A DNA stretch of 64,000 bases from Peteryoungia rhizophila (lineage in GTDB: Bacteria; Pseudomonadota; Alphaproteobacteria; Rhizobiales; Rhizobiaceae): positions 62,001 to 126,000 of the forward strand of contig NZ_STGT01000008.1 in NCBI RefSeq assembly GCF_004912145.1, in the 5' to 3' direction. This document shows positions 8,699 through 16,992 of the stretch, piece by piece. How positions within the stretch are numbered: position 1 is the first letter of the stretch; each line of letters begins with the position of its first letter. The position numbers and the translations under genes were made by a program. A model generated the notes under the pieces. The model did not search any database, was not told where the DNA came from, and saw only the letters and a list, made by a program, of their open reading frames with translations.

Positions 8699-10081
8699 AT
8701 GGGTATCGAGCCTATCGGTATCGTGACGTTGTTGATCGGTATGATTTGCCTCTTGCGGGGCAGCGGTCCGACCGTCATCGCATTCGCGATTTTTCCGGTG
8801 CTCGGAGGTGCCGCAGCATTGTTGATTGGCTCGACGGGCATCCAACCCGGGCACTTCTTTCTTGTGTTCCTGTTGCTCTCGACGCTATGGTTGCACGGCA
8901 ATCCGAGCTTTGTGATCGACCGGGCTTTCCGGTCGCAACCATTTATCTGGCTGGTCTTGCTGGTGGTCTATGGCGTGCTCGCCGGCTATTTTGCACCGCG
9001 CCTGTTGCAAGACACGACGACAATCGTGCCACTCGGTGCAACGGCCGGAGCCAGCATCAACGGCACGATTCCGCTGGGCCCGGTCAGTGGCAACTTCACC
9101 CAAGCCGTCTATCTTATTGCGGACCTCGTGACCTTCAGCCTGATCCTGGCGATCGCTTCAACCTCGCAGGGTTTTAGACATGTCACCATCGGATTACTGG
9201 CTTTTGGTGCCGCGAACGTGTTCTTCGGGATTGCAGATCTCATCAGCCCCGGCACGCCTCTTGCCGACCTCTTCGCCTATATCCGGAACTCCACCTATAC
9301 GTTCCATGCCGACGAATCGGTCGCAGGAATGCGACGTATTATCGGCTCCTGGCCCGAGGCCTCGTCCTTTGCCGGCGTCAGCATGGCCGTGGTTGGCTAT
9401 TGCGGAACATTATGGATCTGTGGCCGGCACAGCAAGGTGAGCGGGATCCTCTTTGTCGTCTCCTGCATCCTGATCGTCCGCTCCACTTCATCTGGAGGGA
9501 TTGCCGGCCTGCCAATCTGCCTCGCCATTCTCTATGTCACCAGCTTGTTCCGCAGCGGTGGCTCGACCGGGACGCGGGCCAGCTTCGCAATCGTTCTTGC
9601 GTTTCCGATTGCAGCGGTACTCTTCGTCTTCGTGCTGATCCTGAGCGGAGATGTCTACCGCCTGGTCTACGATTTCATTGATGTCACCATCCTCAGCAAG
9701 CCGACGTCTCTGTCTGCTCTCGAGCGAGGGAGCTGGAACGCTTCCGGGATATCGAACTTCTTCGATTCCTATGGTTTGGGGGTTGGTCTCGGCACGGTCC
9801 GAACCTCGTCCTTTGCCGTGGCGCTGCTGTCGAATGTCGGAGTGCCGGGAACGATGTTCTTCCTACTCTTCCTTCTGACAGGGGTCCTCTTGCCTCGCGG
9901 AATACCGCGAAGCTACGAGGCTGATGTCGGGCTTGCCACCCGAAACGGCTGCCTCTGCCTGATCCTCGGAGCGCTGATTTCCGGATCGACTGTTGATCTC
10001 GGCCTGATTTTCTTTGTAATGGCCGGACTATGTAGTGCCGTTCCCCTTGGTGTGAGAGTGCCGGCGTCCTTGCCAGCCTGA
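8699..10081 (+). CDS. Wzy/ExoQ-like polysaccharide polymerase (O-antigen polymerase-like membrane protein)
   Basis: About 460 residues with roughly ten hydrophobic segments spread over the whole length. A long loop at about residues 195-230 (DESVAGMRRIIGSWPEASSF) is followed further on by LERGSWNASG and YGLGVGLGTVRTSSF, the arginine- and glycine-containing features seen in Wzy/WaaL-type polymerases. It would join lipid-linked repeat units in the periplasm. The ATG at 8699 has GAAAGG at a good distance; an in-frame ATG at 8684 overlaps that site. It lies between a GT4 and exoY on the same strand. Confidence 0.75.
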   Translation: MGIEPIGIVTLLIGMICLLRGSGPTVIAFAIFPVLGGAAALLIGSTGIQPGHFFLVFLLLSTLWLHGNPSFVIDRAFRSQPFIWLVLLVVYGVLAGYFAPRLLQDTTTIVPLGATAGASINGTIPLGPVSGNFTQAVYLIADLVTFSLILAIASTSQGFRHVTIGLLAFGAANVFFGIADLISPGTPLADLFAYIRNSTYTFHADESVAGMRRIIGSWPEASSFAGVSMAVVGYCGTLWICGRHSKVSGILFVVSCILIVRSTSSGGIAGLPICLAILYVTSLFRSGGSTGTRASFAIVLAFPIAAVLFVFVLILSGDVYRLVYDFIDVTILSKPTSLSALERGSWNASGISNFFDSYGLGVGLGTVRTSSFAVALLSNVGVPGTMFFLLFLLTGVLLPRGIPRSYEADVGLATRNGCLCLILGALISGSTVDLGLIFFVMAGLCSAVPLGVRVPASLPA

Positions 10082-10150
10082 TGCATGCCGGACCGGAAAA
10101 TCACCACTTCCAGATTTCGGAACGAGCGCTCACTTCATCCTCCGATCCCG

Positions 10151-10172
10151 GCGGCACCTGCACCGGTGCCGC
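10151..10172. other. Intergenic hairpin before exoY
   Basis: GCGGCACC and GGTGCCGC form a perfect 8-bp stem with loop TGCACC in the 225-base gap between the polymerase and exoY genes. No T-run follows, so termination is unlikely; an RNA-processing or regulatory element is possible. Confidence 0.3.
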
Positions 10173-10306
10173 GCCTTCCGCTGCACTCGCCTTTTCGGCC
10201 GAGGATCAGCGTTGCATCTACCCCTATCGGTCTAACCGCTGCCTCCCTGGATCAATTGCTTCCGGGCAGTTTGAAAGGCAGCTTAGGGATATCGAAAGGA
10301 CAGGTA

Positions 10307-10981
10307 ATGTCACTGTATTCAGACAATTTTGCCCAACGTGACGCTGAACTTGTGACACCGCCGGAAATCTCGCGGCGGAGCATGAAGCGTATCGTCGATA
10401 TTGTCTTCTCGCTGCTCGCAGCCCTCTTCCTCTTGCCGGCTCTGGTGGTCATCGCTATCGCCCTGCTGCTGGTTGACGGCCGGCCGATCATATTCCGCCA
10501 CAAGAGGATCGGTCGCGGCGGTCGGTCCTTTTCCTGCCTGAAATTTCGCAGCATGCGCAAGGACGCCGACAAGGTCCTTGCCGACCTTCTGGAGACGGAC
10601 CCGGTTCGGCGGCAGGAATGGGAGGATAGCCAGAAGCTAAAGAAGGACCCGCGTATACACTGGCTGGGCAGGCTTCTCCGGATCTCCAGCCTTGACGAAT
10701 TACCCCAGCTTTTCAATATTCTGGCGGGCGATATGAGCATTGTGGGTCCAAGGCCGATCGTTGCCGAGGAACTTGAGCGGTATGGCCCAAACCTTCACTG
10801 CTACCTTGCAATGACGCCAGGCCTAACCGGGCTCTGGCAAGTGTCTAGGCGGCCGGACACGTCATACGAGGAACGTGTTCAATTCGATGTCGACTACTAC
10901 AATTCGTGTTCGATGCGTACGGATGTGACGATCATCATGAAGACGATCCTCGTCGTCCTTTTCGCTCGAAACGACCTCTGA
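10307..10981 (+). CDS. exoY: Undecaprenyl-phosphate sugar-1-phosphate transferase, ExoY type (priming glycosyltransferase)
   Basis: The enzyme starts repeat-unit assembly by moving a hexose-1-phosphate from a UDP-sugar to undecaprenyl phosphate at the inner membrane. It is 224 residues long, close to the 226 of Sinorhizobium ExoY. One N-terminal membrane helix (IVFSLLAALFLLPALVVIAI) is followed by the bacterial sugar transferase blocks: KRIGRGGRSFSCLKFRSM, SSLDELPQLFNI, DMSIVGPRP and PGLTGLWQVS. The ATG at 10307 has AGGACAGG upstream; upstream in-frame ATGs would add 74 Pro/Ser-rich residues with no homology. Its TGA touches a hairpin that ends a minus-strand transcript. Confidence 0.9.
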   Translation: MSLYSDNFAQRDAELVTPPEISRRSMKRIVDIVFSLLAALFLLPALVVIAIALLLVDGRPIIFRHKRIGRGGRSFSCLKFRSMRKDADKVLADLLETDPVRRQEWEDSQKLKKDPRIHWLGRLLRISSLDELPQLFNILAGDMSIVGPRPIVAEELERYGPNLHCYLAMTPGLTGLWQVSRRPDTSYEERVQFDVDYYNSCSMRTDVTIIMKTILVVLFARNDL

Positions 10982-10999
10982 AAAGGCGCTCAGAGCGCC
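10981..10999 (-). terminator. Rho-independent terminator for the minus-strand small ORF
   Basis: On the minus strand GGCGCT-CTG-AGCGCC is a perfect 6-bp stem with a three-base loop, directly followed by TTTTC. The stop codon of the 30-codon ORF at 10990-11082 lies inside the hairpin. On the plus strand there is no T-run, so it does not serve exoY well. Confidence 0.6.
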
Positions 11000-11082
11000 C
11001 AATAGGCCAAAGCTACCCAGCAGCTCAGGCAAAAGAGAAGGACGAGCCATCTGAGTTGGAGTCTCAAAGCAATCTCGCTCAT
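10990..11082 (-). CDS. Putative 30-residue single-span membrane peptide
   Basis: A short minus-strand frame begins with ATG at 11082, seven bases after GAGAGG, and ends in TGA inside a rho-independent terminator. The peptide starts MSEIALRLQ and continues LRWLVLLFCLSCWVALAYW, a hydrophobic stretch long enough to cross the membrane, with arginines on the N-terminal side. Ribosome binding site, membrane-like composition and terminator together make it more than a chance frame. It faces exoY convergently inside the exopolysaccharide locus. Its function is unknown; small membrane peptides often bind larger membrane proteins, but nothing here shows a partner. Confidence 0.42.
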   Translation of the reverse strand: MSEIALRLQLRWLVLLFCLSCWVALAYWAL

Positions 11083-12064
11083 TGATAAGCCTCTCGCCAG
11101 CGCCGAGCCTTTAAGATCCCCGATGACTGTACCGAGAACATCCGACCCGTCTTGGCCTCCTTGAAAATCGAATTACACCGAAAAATGGTCAACAAAGTCT
11201 GAAGTCATCCCGATCCTGAACGCTGCGAGAGGGAAGCCGACATGAATTCCTACTGCGGATACCGTAGAAGACGAATAAGGCAGGAATGCCGATGGTAAGA
11301 ATATTCGCCGAGGCTTGCACGTGGCTTTCCCGAAACGAGGTATCGGGCGAAAGCGTGATGGCCAAGCGGTGTTCAGCATTGCCATTTGACGTTTCCTCTC
11401 GGAGGTGGTGATGCAGGTCAGCCAACTCGCAGCCTTCATGATTGCCGGACGCGTTGTGACTTCAACGCGCTGATCACGTTGCTCGTCGTCTTCGTCTCGG
11501 ACGGCTGGCGGGAGTTCGTGATGAAGACAGAGAATGAAGATCCGACCTCAGTAGCGGTCCGGAGCAGAGGGTGCTTCCCTGTGTCGGGGGCGTTACGCCA
11601 GCCAATCGTCGTCCTTCTGAGGATGATCTCCGACGCGCTCAGGCTGCTGGGTTTCCTCGGATTGGGGCTGATGTGCTATCGTGGCCGTCCTTTTCCGAGC
11701 CCTCACTCGGAACCTCCCCGCATGCACCTCGTCTGATCCTAGAGACGCGTTCCGCCCGCCCGGTATCCACTCGTCACGCTTAAGTGTGTCGGACGCGCAT
11801 GTGAGGTGTGATGAGGCAATCTTTTGCAGGATCTCGAGCGGTCGGCTATCAGCAGGTTGCCCCTTGGTCATCATCTGTACTGTCGCATTGCGTCTACACG
11901 CATACGGGAGTCGGCGCCGCGCAAAAGCGCCGCGTTTACGTCAGGTTGGAAGTCCGGCGGTTGAAGTGATGACCGTGGGGTCTGCGGCGTTAGAAAACCC
12001 TATTTCCGGATCATTGCTTGCCGCCTCAATTGTTACCGGCTGGTCGAACAGAGATCCGGCCCGC
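11083..12064. other. Gene-poor stretch inside the exopolysaccharide locus
   Basis: Nearly 1 kb with no frame that has both a ribosome binding site and recognisable sequence. Overlapping short frames exist on both strands (for example 11173-11439 minus, 11386-11736 plus, 11681-12094 plus), but their translations are Arg/Ser-rich and match nothing I know. The first 100 bases should carry the promoter of the small ORF. The rest may be the remains of a lost gene; no repeat ends or transposase fragments were seen. Confidence 0.4.
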
Positions 12065-13012
12065 TTAGTCCATGTCGCGAATGTTCTGCGGTGACAGTCG
12101 TCCCCTCAGGAAGTCAGCGATTGCGAGAAAGTTTCCCTTCAGCCGCCCCCGGCGATCGACCCACGGTTCCGGCCGCCAGACTTTGACGATGTTGGAGGCC
12201 AAGTTGCGGGTCATCTGAAGAAGCGCATGGCGCAAAGTCATCCTTCGTTTGCCCAGCAGATAGATTGGATTGGCGATCTGCGAATAGCCGAGGCGCTGAC
12301 CGTTCATGCGTCCTTTCTTGGTCCCCAAATGTACGCCGAGCAGATGTGGGGAGGCGACGACTCGGCCAAAGCGGGCGACAGCACGGCTGAAATCGACGTC
12401 TTCCAGCCAGCCATAGAGGGGCAACTCCTCGTCAAAGCGCAGCTTGCAGATATGCACCGTAGACATGCGAACAGCCATGTTGCATCCATAACCGGTGTAA
12501 GTCTCACGTATGGAGAGGCTTTCAGTTGGGGCAGGCGCATCGCGCACGGCCGCCAGTCCCTCATCGACTGAGATTCCCGGACCGGTCGCACCATCGGCAA
12601 GCACGGTACCGGTCATGACGTCGACATCGGGATTCCGAAGGAACAGCCTTTCCACCTCGGCGATGTAGCTCGGTGCAAGTAAGAAATCATCGTCGAGGAA
12701 TAGGATGATGTCGGCGTTTGGCACCGCGTCGAGGATCGCGTTCCGCTGCCGGCAGAGGCCGCGCTCCGATTTCAGGAACTGGACAGGGAAGGGCAAGCTG
12801 GCTAATTCTGCCATGTCGACGTCGTCGGATGTCGGCGCGCAGATCACCAACTGTTCCGGTTTTCGAGCCTGGCGCGCCAGATGTGGAACAACGGCCGAGA
12901 TGATGTCGCGGCGTCCGGAGCTCGGTATGCCGACTACCACAGTCAATCCGGGAAAGAGCTTTGCGTTATTCAGTGGCGAGAGCGACTTCTGCTTCATCGT
13001 TTCCACGTTCAT
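12065..13012 (-). CDS. Glycosyltransferase family 2
   Basis: A 315-residue GT-A enzyme: LTVVVGIPSSGRRD at the start, the metal-binding ILFLDDDFLLAP at about residue 105, then TGYGCNMAVRM, and LYGWLEDVDFSRAVARFG, which holds the ED acid pair that contacts the acceptor in GT2. It is clearly homologous over its full length to the C-terminal half of the fusion protein at 18496-20529; both have YGCNMA, LYGWLED, GYSQ-ANP-YLL and EP-VDR-GRL in the same order. Its start overlaps the exoP stop (ATGA at 13012-13009), so it is the last gene of the minus-strand unit exoF-exoP-GT2. Confidence 0.88.
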   Translation of the reverse strand: MNVETMKQKSLSPLNNAKLFPGLTVVVGIPSSGRRDIISAVVPHLARQARKPEQLVICAPTSDDVDMAELASLPFPVQFLKSERGLCRQRNAILDAVPNADIILFLDDDFLLAPSYIAEVERLFLRNPDVDVMTGTVLADGATGPGISVDEGLAAVRDAPAPTESLSIRETYTGYGCNMAVRMSTVHICKLRFDEELPLYGWLEDVDFSRAVARFGRVVASPHLLGVHLGTKKGRMNGQRLGYSQIANPIYLLGKRRMTLRHALLQMTRNLASNIVKVWRPEPWVDRRGRLKGNFLAIADFLRGRLSPQNIRDMD

Positions 13013-15327
13013 CCGAGCATGCCCCCGGTGAAGGCAGATCGGTGTACATTGCCGGCGCTGCTGCGGTTCGAGATCACGCCGAGAAGGGAAATCCGGGAAC
13101 GGCCGAAGGATTTGAGCGCCTCGGTCAGCCGTTCGATGGTCAGTTTGCGGCTGTCGCCGATCACCAGGATGATGCCGTCGACATGCGAGCAGATCGCCCG
13201 CGTATCTGCAGATTCCTCGAAACCGGACATGTCGACGATGATCAGCTTGTATTGCGTCCGCAGCTTCGCCAAGGCCTCTTTCAGGGCTGAAAGGTGCCCA
13301 TAGCGATAAGGGGCGATCGCAAGGCGGCGCGTCTGCTCGACGGTCAGCAGGGGAACCGGGACAGCCGTATCCTCTGAGCCGTAGTCAGGGTCGTGATCGA
13401 TCACGACCCGTTCCGGGTGGCGCGAAGTACGAGGGAGGCGCGACACGGTGGCGCCTTCCGATGGTTCGCCGAGCATGGTGGAAGCGATCGGTTTTATCGC
13501 GAAGTCGGGTGCCGCGTTGTAGGCGAGCCTTGTCAGTCTTGCCGAAACAAAGTCGGCATCGACCAACAGGACCGATTGTTCCTCGTTCTGGTACAGTTGG
13601 GCGAGATTGGTGGCGATCGTCGTCTTGCCTTCGCCGCTTCCGACCGAGGTTATGCCGACAACCATCGAGCCATCAGCCGGGATCAGCGAGTCGAGCGAGT
13701 TCTTCACCCCACGCAATGCTTCGGAGAAGGCGGAATAGGGCGTGTCCAGGATGGCTCTCAGTGGCAGAATGGTGGCCGGTAGGCCGGCTGCGGGTTCGCC
13801 CGCTCTGCCATCCCGTCGGTAGATCGGAACATGTCCCAGCGAAGCCAGGCCGAGTTCCCGCTGGAGGCGTTCTCCCGACCCTGCACGGCGATCCAGGACA
13901 TGGCGGCTGACGGCCGCGAGCAGGCCGAAGGACATGCCCAGAACCATTGAGAAGGGCAGAAGCACCGAGGGTTTGGGCCAGGTGCGGCTAAGCGGTTCGG
14001 TTGCTGCGGTGACGATGCGTGCCTTTCCGAGCGGGAAGGACTGGGTCTGAAAGGCGCCGACAAACTGTTGCAGTATGCTCTCGTATATCTGTCGATAGGT
14101 GCTTGCGCGGCTTTCGATTTCGGCCAGCTCCACGCGTGCGATGTTCTTGTCCGCCCCCTGACGGTTGGCGCTGGCGAACTGCTGCTCGGCCAATGCCTCC
14201 CTGCTCCTAGCGATTTCGAGGTTCGAGCGATACAGCGCCTCGACCTGACGCAGTTCGTGAACGAGGCTGGACTGGATCCTGGCAATATCGGCCGTTGCCG
14301 CCGTGATGGCCGGATTTCCGGCGGTGTAGCGCTCCTTCAACCCGGCGAGGCGTGTTTCCGCGAGGCGCATTTCCTCACGCAACTTCATGAGCTGCTGATT
14401 ATCCACGAGTTCCGGCAGGTTTGCATCGGTCGAGTTGTTCTCGATCAGGCTGGTGAGCGTGGTCAGCTTTGCCGATGCATCTGCCGTTGCAGCGCGTGCG
14501 GTCAGCATCTGACTGCTGACCTCCGACAGTTGTTGCTGATCGAGCGTGGTGGCGTTTGCCATGGCAGTGATGTCATGTTGGTTCCGATATTCTTCGGCTG
14601 CAAGGGCCGCCTCGCGTGCCTTTAGACCGACCTCCATAAGACGGCTTTCCAGCCACAGTGCACCTTGTTTCGCGGCGGCGGCGCGATCATTCATGCCATT
14701 GCGGATGTATGCCTCGGCAAGCGCATTGGCCGTCCTCGCTGCCTTTTTTGGATCTTCTGAGTGATAGGCGATTTCAATCACGTAGGATTGGCCGATCTGG
14801 CGCACCGACACGCGGGACAGAAAGCCCTCCATAGTGCGCCGCATGCGCTCCTCTTCCGTCTGCTGTGTCTCATCCGTGCCGCTCCCGCCGAAGACGAAGT
14901 TGGCGGCCAAGGCCAAGTTCCGGCGGAGGGCTCCATACCAGGACGAGCTACTGACGATCTCCGGGTCATTCAGGAGACCGAGCCTGTGTATGACGTCGGC
15001 GGCAATGGCCTCCGACTTGACGATCTCAACCTGGCTGGCGATTTCCGCCGCCTCGATGATCACCGTGCCCGTGGCCGCGTCCTGGGACAGGATGCGGCTC
15101 TGCTCCGGGTCGATGACGAGACGAGCTTGGGCTTCGTAACTCGACGGCGTTTTGGCGATATAAATGACACCGAACAGAAGCCCAATGGCAGTCGACAGCG
15201 CAATCAGCCGGGCGTTGCGGCGCAGGAAGTTGACCAGATCACGGAACGTCAGCATTTCCGATCCCAAGGCTTCCCCTCGGTCAGGTGCCTGACGGCCGTC
15301 GATCATTGCAAGCTCGTGGATTGCCAT
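13009..15327 (-). CDS. exoP: Polysaccharide co-polymerase with BY-kinase-like ATPase domain (ExoP/Wzc family)
   Basis: About 772 residues, near the 786 of Sinorhizobium ExoP. The N-terminal part has a Wzz domain: a membrane helix (LIALSTAIGLLFGVIYIA), a long helical periplasmic region, and the second helix after a Pro-rich motif (LSRTWPKPSVLLPFSMVLGM). The cytosolic part has Walker A (GSGEGKTT, about residues 563-570), Walker A' (VLLVDADF) and Walker B (YKLIIVDMSG). It controls chain length and polymerisation with the Wzy protein. Oddly, the C-terminus has no tyrosine cluster and ends AFTGGMLG. The ATG at 15327 has AGAG upstream; a TTG at 15360 is the alternative. It follows exoF by 37 bases. 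Confidence 0.9.
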   Translation of the reverse strand: MAIHELAMIDGRQAPDRGEALGSEMLTFRDLVNFLRRNARLIALSTAIGLLFGVIYIAKTPSSYEAQARLVIDPEQSRILSQDAATGTVIIEAAEIASQVEIVKSEAIAADVIHRLGLLNDPEIVSSSSWYGALRRNLALAANFVFGGSGTDETQQTEEERMRRTMEGFLSRVSVRQIGQSYVIEIAYHSEDPKKAARTANALAEAYIRNGMNDRAAAAKQGALWLESRLMEVGLKAREAALAAEEYRNQHDITAMANATTLDQQQLSEVSSQMLTARAATADASAKLTTLTSLIENNSTDANLPELVDNQQLMKLREEMRLAETRLAGLKERYTAGNPAITAATADIARIQSSLVHELRQVEALYRSNLEIARSREALAEQQFASANRQGADKNIARVELAEIESRASTYRQIYESILQQFVGAFQTQSFPLGKARIVTAATEPLSRTWPKPSVLLPFSMVLGMSFGLLAAVSRHVLDRRAGSGERLQRELGLASLGHVPIYRRDGRAGEPAAGLPATILPLRAILDTPYSAFSEALRGVKNSLDSLIPADGSMVVGITSVGSGEGKTTIATNLAQLYQNEEQSVLLVDADFVSARLTRLAYNAAPDFAIKPIASTMLGEPSEGATVSRLPRTSRHPERVVIDHDPDYGSEDTAVPVPLLTVEQTRRLAIAPYRYGHLSALKEALAKLRTQYKLIIVDMSGFEESADTRAICSHVDGIILVIGDSRKLTIERLTEALKSFGRSRISLLGVISNRSSAGNVHRSAFTGGMLG

Positions 15328-15363
15328 GCGCTCTATTCCTTGTCCGGTCTCGGGATCCAATGG

Positions 15364-16680
15364 TCATTGTGAAGGCTGTCCGACTGCAGACGGAGTGGCA
15401 CTGGCAACGGTGGCAGAGATGTCGTAACGCACGTCGAGTACGTCGCCCGGTGCAAGTTCTGCTGATTCCGGCAGCTTCAGAGGGATGCCGTCTCCATCAG
15501 CGCGGGTTACCCAGTATTCCAAGGCCTGCGTGTTTGTTGCAACGCGGGCTGTATCCCGGGAGATGGCCGCACCTGTAGCCTGCAACAGTGCGATTGTTGT
15601 GTTGCGCTTGAGTTTCGTGTCCTCGAACTCGGCGACAATCTCCTGAAGCTCTCGACCGGCTTCCGTGCGCTGTTGCCCCTTCAGGGCAATCGCGTCGCGC
15701 TCCGTTTCGCTGAGTTTCTGCCTGGCGCGCATGGCGGCGATCACGAGGTCGAGCTTGTCGCTGCTCAAATCCGCCACTACGCGCTCAAGGGCTGTCTCGC
15801 GCGATTTCGCGAGCGTGCCAGAATCGACGAGCGACGAAATGCTCGCCAGTTCATCTTCGGCGATTGTTATCTGGCGGTCCTGAACAGCCGTCTTCTCATT
15901 CAACACGTTGACTTCATTCTGAAGCTGAACTTGGAGTTCGGACAGCGAGGTCAACTGGCGCTTCAGCGCTTCGGCCCTGGCGACGAAGAGATCGGTCTCG
16001 CTCTGGACGAAGACTCTCCCGGCGCTTCCATCCAGAGCGTTGACGAGTTCCGGTGGGAACTCGATCTTGGTGCGCTCCGCTAGTTCCGCCTCAAGGCGCG
16101 CGCGCCGTGCCATGAGCTGGTTGAGCTTCAGATCGAAGCTGTTGAGTTCGCCGGCATATCGCAATTGTTCGAGTTCGCGCGAGCCATTGGCGTCCGTGCG
16201 CCGTTCGCGCCCACCCGCCATGGCGACGGCCTGCGTCACCGTGAGGCCTGGGCGATATTCCAGCTCGCCGGCTCGCTCGACGGAGCCCGACACATAGAAC
16301 ATCGGGTACCGAACGACTTCGACCGATGCAGCCGGGGATTCCGCCAGTCCCGTTTTTTGCTTGAGAAGTGCGCTGATCTCGCCTGCAACCTGACTCGGCG
16401 TTTGGTTCGCTACGGAAAACTCACCAAGCAGAGGGATGGCAATCGTATTGGACGGAGACACGACATACTGACCGTTGAGCGGGGTCCATTCTTTGTACTC
16501 CCCGGTGGACGCAATCCACTCCACGATGGTCACCCTCAGCTGGGTCAGTGGCATCAATGGCACCTCGGCCGCAAGGCTGCCCGTGGCCGGCAGACAAAGT
16601 AGACCTGCGACGGCGAGCCAGAAGATTTTCGACGATGGCCTTCCGGGCCTCGATCGCATTGCAGTGGTTGGTTTCGGCAT
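15364..16680 (-). CDS. exoF: Polysaccharide export protein, ExoF type (poly_export/SLBB with coiled coil)
   Basis: A 438-residue periplasmic protein with a signal sequence (KIFWLAVAGLLCLPATGSLA). The poly_export domain (TPLNGQYVVSPSNTIAIPLLGEF) and an SLBB-like domain (PMFYVSGSVERAGELEYRPGL, TVTQAVAMAGG) are followed by about 190 residues of predicted coiled coil rich in Leu, Glu and Arg. There is no lipobox cysteine, unlike Wza. This layout matches ExoF-type proteins that work with ExoP in secretion of succinoglycan-like polymers. It is the first gene of the minus-strand unit and faces the GT4 gene at 16993. Confidence 0.87.
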   Translation of the reverse strand: MPKPTTAMRSRPGRPSSKIFWLAVAGLLCLPATGSLAAEVPLMPLTQLRVTIVEWIASTGEYKEWTPLNGQYVVSPSNTIAIPLLGEFSVANQTPSQVAGEISALLKQKTGLAESPAASVEVVRYPMFYVSGSVERAGELEYRPGLTVTQAVAMAGGRERRTDANGSRELEQLRYAGELNSFDLKLNQLMARRARLEAELAERTKIEFPPELVNALDGSAGRVFVQSETDLFVARAEALKRQLTSLSELQVQLQNEVNVLNEKTAVQDRQITIAEDELASISSLVDSGTLAKSRETALERVVADLSSDKLDLVIAAMRARQKLSETERDAIALKGQQRTEAGRELQEIVAEFEDTKLKRNTTIALLQATGAAISRDTARVATNTQALEYWVTRADGDGIPLKLPESAELAPGDVLDVRYDISATVASATPSAVGQPSQ

Positions 16681-16992
16681 GGTGCGGTCCCATCATTGTC
16701 GTAACACCGCCAACAGGACTCATCCCGGGCTCAAGGTCTTTTAAGCACCATCATCGCGGCCTGCTGTCCCGAGTAAATTCCCTCCCCCTCTTCACGAGCT
16801 AGTCACTTTTGGTAGGAGCGACTACGCCCCCACTCCAATTGGATGAGGTGGGAGCCCTTCATACCTCTGACGCTGCCTCCTTCGGCCGAGCATTTTCGAC
16901 GATCTCGAAGGGATTGTTCCTACTGGTGACCTTAGGGCGCTCTTCGCGAGCGGCTGCATGCCTGCCTAGAGTGCGATGCTCAAGCGACGGGA
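16681..16992. promoter_or_regulatory. Divergent promoter region exoF / GT4 with palindrome
   Basis: A 312-base gap between divergent genes that must hold promoters for both halves of the locus. A perfect 10-bp palindrome TCCAATTGGA lies at 16834-16843 and is flanked by CCCAC and GTGGG, making a wider dyad at about 16827-16852. This could bind a regulator such as the Crp/Fnr or LuxR-like protein encoded nearby, but the regulator is not known. Confidence 0.35.

Noticed and set aside
11173..11736. Short frames in the gene-poor exopolysaccharide gap
   Set aside because: Overlapping frames on both strands without ribosome binding sites or recognisable similarity; none could be defended as a gene.
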